This document shows, in pieces, positions 62,271-64,000 of a DNA stretch of 64,000 bases. The stretch's first letter is position 1. Each line of letters starts with the position of its first letter. This DNA comes from Tabrizicola sp. (GTDB lineage Bacteria; Pseudomonadota; Alphaproteobacteria; Rhodobacterales; Rhodobacteraceae), in NCBI GenBank assembly GCA_025458105.1, contig JALOTD010000008.1, positions 1 to 64,000 on the forward strand, in the 5' to 3' direction. The notes beneath the pieces were generated by a model. It was given only the letters and a program-made list of their open reading frames with translations, was not told the DNA's origin and did not search any database. The position numbers and the translations under genes were made by a program.

Positions 62271-64000
62271 TCAATCCACCAGCGCTCCATGACCCGCCCT
62301 GCGGTCTGGCGTTCCCCAATCTGCAACCCCTGTCAGGGCCAGCCGTTCGCCGCGGTCCGTCTGATCGGCGGGGGCCGTGCATTGGAAGTATCCCAGCAGC
62401 GCGCGTACCGCACGTGGCGCGGCCATGCTCGTCCCAGCCATCCGCACGACAGAACCTGAAACGACACCAGACGCGCGCCGTCCGGACAGCATGACCCCGT
62501 CATCGCCCCGAGCCATAAGCGTCGGGCCTTCGGATTCGCCCGGACGGGCAAGGGTCAGCACGCCTTCCGACGAATAGACGGCAGGAACCAGACAATCCGG
62601 TGCACCGATCTTGGGCCGTCCAGCCGCGACAAAGGCAACCGCCGGACTTTCCGTGCCCGCATAGGCAACGCAGGTTCCTTCCCGCGTGATCGGGCATCCG
62701 GGAGCGTCGGTCATCGGGCGGGGCGCAAGATAGCCCCGCAGTTCTGCGTCCCAGTCCCAGCCTTCCGGGTGGTCCAGCCAGCTTTGCCGTCCAAGCGTCC
62801 GATAGCCCTCCGGCGTATCGTCCCGCTGCACCCGCACAGTCACTCGAACCGGCTCTGCCTCGGTCGTGTGCAGGGTCAGCAGCCAGCCTCCGGGGGGGCA
62901 GGCGGGCAGGGCATTCTGACCGACAGTCGGTCCAAGGGTAAGGTGCAGCAGGCTTTGCCCGCCGATCTCATCACTCGCTGTGACCGCCGCCAAAGGCCCC
63001 GGCAGCTGCCATCCCGTTCTGGCCTCAGGCCAACTGATGTCCAGCGCAGGAAGATCCGAACCATGCGGCGGCTCCAGCCTCAGGCGCAGTCCGCGGGTCA
63101 TTCCGGTTCCAACCCGCAATTCCAGATGGCTGGAGGTATGATCGTCCGGCTGCAGCCTCCAGGTCAGCTGGATTGGCTGCGACCGGCGCAATTCGGCGCG
63201 GGCCGCCATCCGGGACAAGCGGGCATTGCCATAGGCGATCACCAGCCGCAGTTTGGCTCCTCGTCCCAGACGTTCGTGCCGGGCCACTTCATGATCGAAC
63301 CAATTGGCCAGAAAGGCGCTGCGGTCGCCCGGCCCGGCAAGCGACCCCAGACTCAGGTTCACGACAACCGGGGGCACATCCGTCCCGTTCGCCAGGCGAA
63401 GGGCCTCGGCCATGATCCAGCGCAGACCCTGCACCAAATAGGTCTCCATCCGTCGTCCTGCCGTTTCCCGCACACTGGCGGGCGGTAGCTGGACTGCCAG
63501 AATCGGCACCTCGGTCATCGGATCTGTCCGCCAGGGGTTTGCCCCTGCAGCCAGGTCCAGAACATGCGTTCCGTGTGCTGCGTGCCGGTTGGTCAGAGCA
63601 CCATCCGCCACTGGCAAAAGCGCGCGATTGACCCGGGCATAGACCTCGGCTTCATCCCCACCGGTCGCAATATGGCCATTGATGTCGGTCTCGGTGAGAA
63701 CCTGACCGCACAGAACATCCTCGCGGGTCGGACCATGGTTGACCCTTTCCGGCGCCTGCAGCCAGACCCCCAGCATACGGCTTTGTGCCTGGGTTCGCCG
63801 GAACCGCGCGTTCAGGAAACCGATCCCATCATCGATCACCGCAGCCACGGGAACAGCCGGGTTCAGATCGCCGCGCATTGTGCAAAGATTGCGCCCCGGG
63901 CTGGGGATCTGCGAGTCCGGCAGCGCCAGGGGTGGCCCGATGTGCAACACCTCCCAAAAGTCCGGCAGGGTCCCCAGGTCAGCCCGTGGCCAGAACACCA
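62271..64000 (-). CDS. S8 (subtilisin-like) serine protease, 5' end cut by window
   Basis: At least 575 residues are visible; the frame is open to the window edge. The catalytic triad is seen as VAAVIDDGIGFLN (Asp), AAHGTHVLDLAAG (His) and GTSMAAPRAVRALLG (Ser). A large insertion of about 300 residues between His and Ser holds beta-rich sequence (RLQPDDHTSSHLELRVGTGM). It converges with the (GVH)n-PAP2 gene, six bases apart. It belongs to a long, probably cytoplasmic or unusual, S8 subfamily. The start is outside the window. Confidence 0.88.
   Translation of the reverse strand, partial: VFWPRADLGTLPDFWEVLHIGPPLALPDSQIPSPGRNLCTMRGDLNPAVPVAAVIDDGIGFLNARFRRTQAQSRMLGVWLQAPERVNHGPTREDVLCGQVLTETDINGHIATGGDEAEVYARVNRALLPVADGALTNRHAAHGTHVLDLAAGANPWRTDPMTEVPILAVQLPPASVRETAGRRMETYLVQGLRWIMAEALRLANGTDVPPVVVNLSLGSLAGPGDRSAFLANWFDHEVARHERLGRGAKLRLVIAYGNARLSRMAARAELRRSQPIQLTWRLQPDDHTSSHLELRVGTGMTRGLRLRLEPPHGSDLPALDISWPEARTGWQLPGPLAAVTASDEIGGQSLLHLTLGPTVGQNALPACPPGGWLLTLHTTEAEPVRVTVRVQRDDTPEGYRTLGRQSWLDHPEGWDWDAELRGYLAPRPMTDAPGCPITREGTCVAYAGTESPAVAFVAAGRPKIGAPDCLVPAVYSSEGVLTLARPGESEGPTLMARGDDGVMLSGRRASGVVSGSVVRMAGTSMAAPRAVRALLGYFQCTAPADQTDRGERLALTGVADWGTPDRRAGHGALVD

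Overview
The window is high-GC chromosomal DNA from an alphaproteobacterium, most likely Rhodobacterales (Rhodobacteraceae/Paracoccaceae type). This rests on the petABC operon layout, the hemD-mitofilin-HemY gene order, a THI-box thiBPQ operon, the ECF sigma/NrsF pair and the xylose operon. The 5' end cuts into ahcY and the 3' end cuts into a subtilisin-like protease gene.

Layout. 1-6.1 kb: ahcY 3' end, a DUF2853 gene, a PaiB-like regulator, two small unknown genes and petABC (cytochrome bc1). 6.1-9.5 kb: thiamine importer thiBPQ on the minus strand behind a TPP riboswitch. 9.5-16.7 kb: terC-like gene, aroC, an HpcH/HpaI aldolase, DUF1761, and an EVE-YciI-gpsA-tsaD block. 16.8-20.2 kb: hemD, a mitofilin-like protein and hemY. 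20.2-35.1 kb: an integrated element inside a tRNA-Thr(CGU) gene. 35.2-46.9 kb: sigma/NrsF pair with a divergent CcdA-thioredoxin pair, rpmJ, tRNA-Val, dinB, a GST, a DMT exporter, hup and amn. 46.9-57.3 kb: xylose uptake and catabolism (ROK regulator, two xylF, xylH, broken xylG, xylB, xylA, a GH3 enzyme). 57.3-64 kb: YihY protein, aldo/keto reductase, a regulator with C-terminal repeats, a PAP2/haloperoxidase-like protein with seventeen Gly-Val-His repeats, and an S8 protease.

The most unusual region is the 14.8-kb element (about 20272-35079). Its 15-bp core lies in the anticodon arm, so integration has cut the host tRNA-Thr(CGU) into a 40-nt left part and a right part ending at 35115. Neither junction rebuilds the gene. 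The element carries its own complete tRNA-Thr(CGU) at 33879-33954. It encodes a tyrosine integrase, an AlpA-like protein, a DUF4055 portal, a small terminase, and a large terminase split into separate ATPase and nuclease genes. No capsid, tail, lysis or replication genes were recognised. The right half holds a RloC/PrrC-like ATPase with a CxxC hook, an HNH protein, a proteasome-type Ntn hydrolase overlapping a 56-codon gene, and a DUF4365 predicted nuclease. This looks like a phage satellite or reduced prophage with a defence-type cargo bay.

Two other points stand out. The xylose locus has a tandem xylF duplication in which each copy has the same promoter/operator block, but its ATPase gene xylG has two internal deletions. 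At the right edge the (GVH)17-Gly9-PAP2 protein has no obvious described counterpart that I can name.
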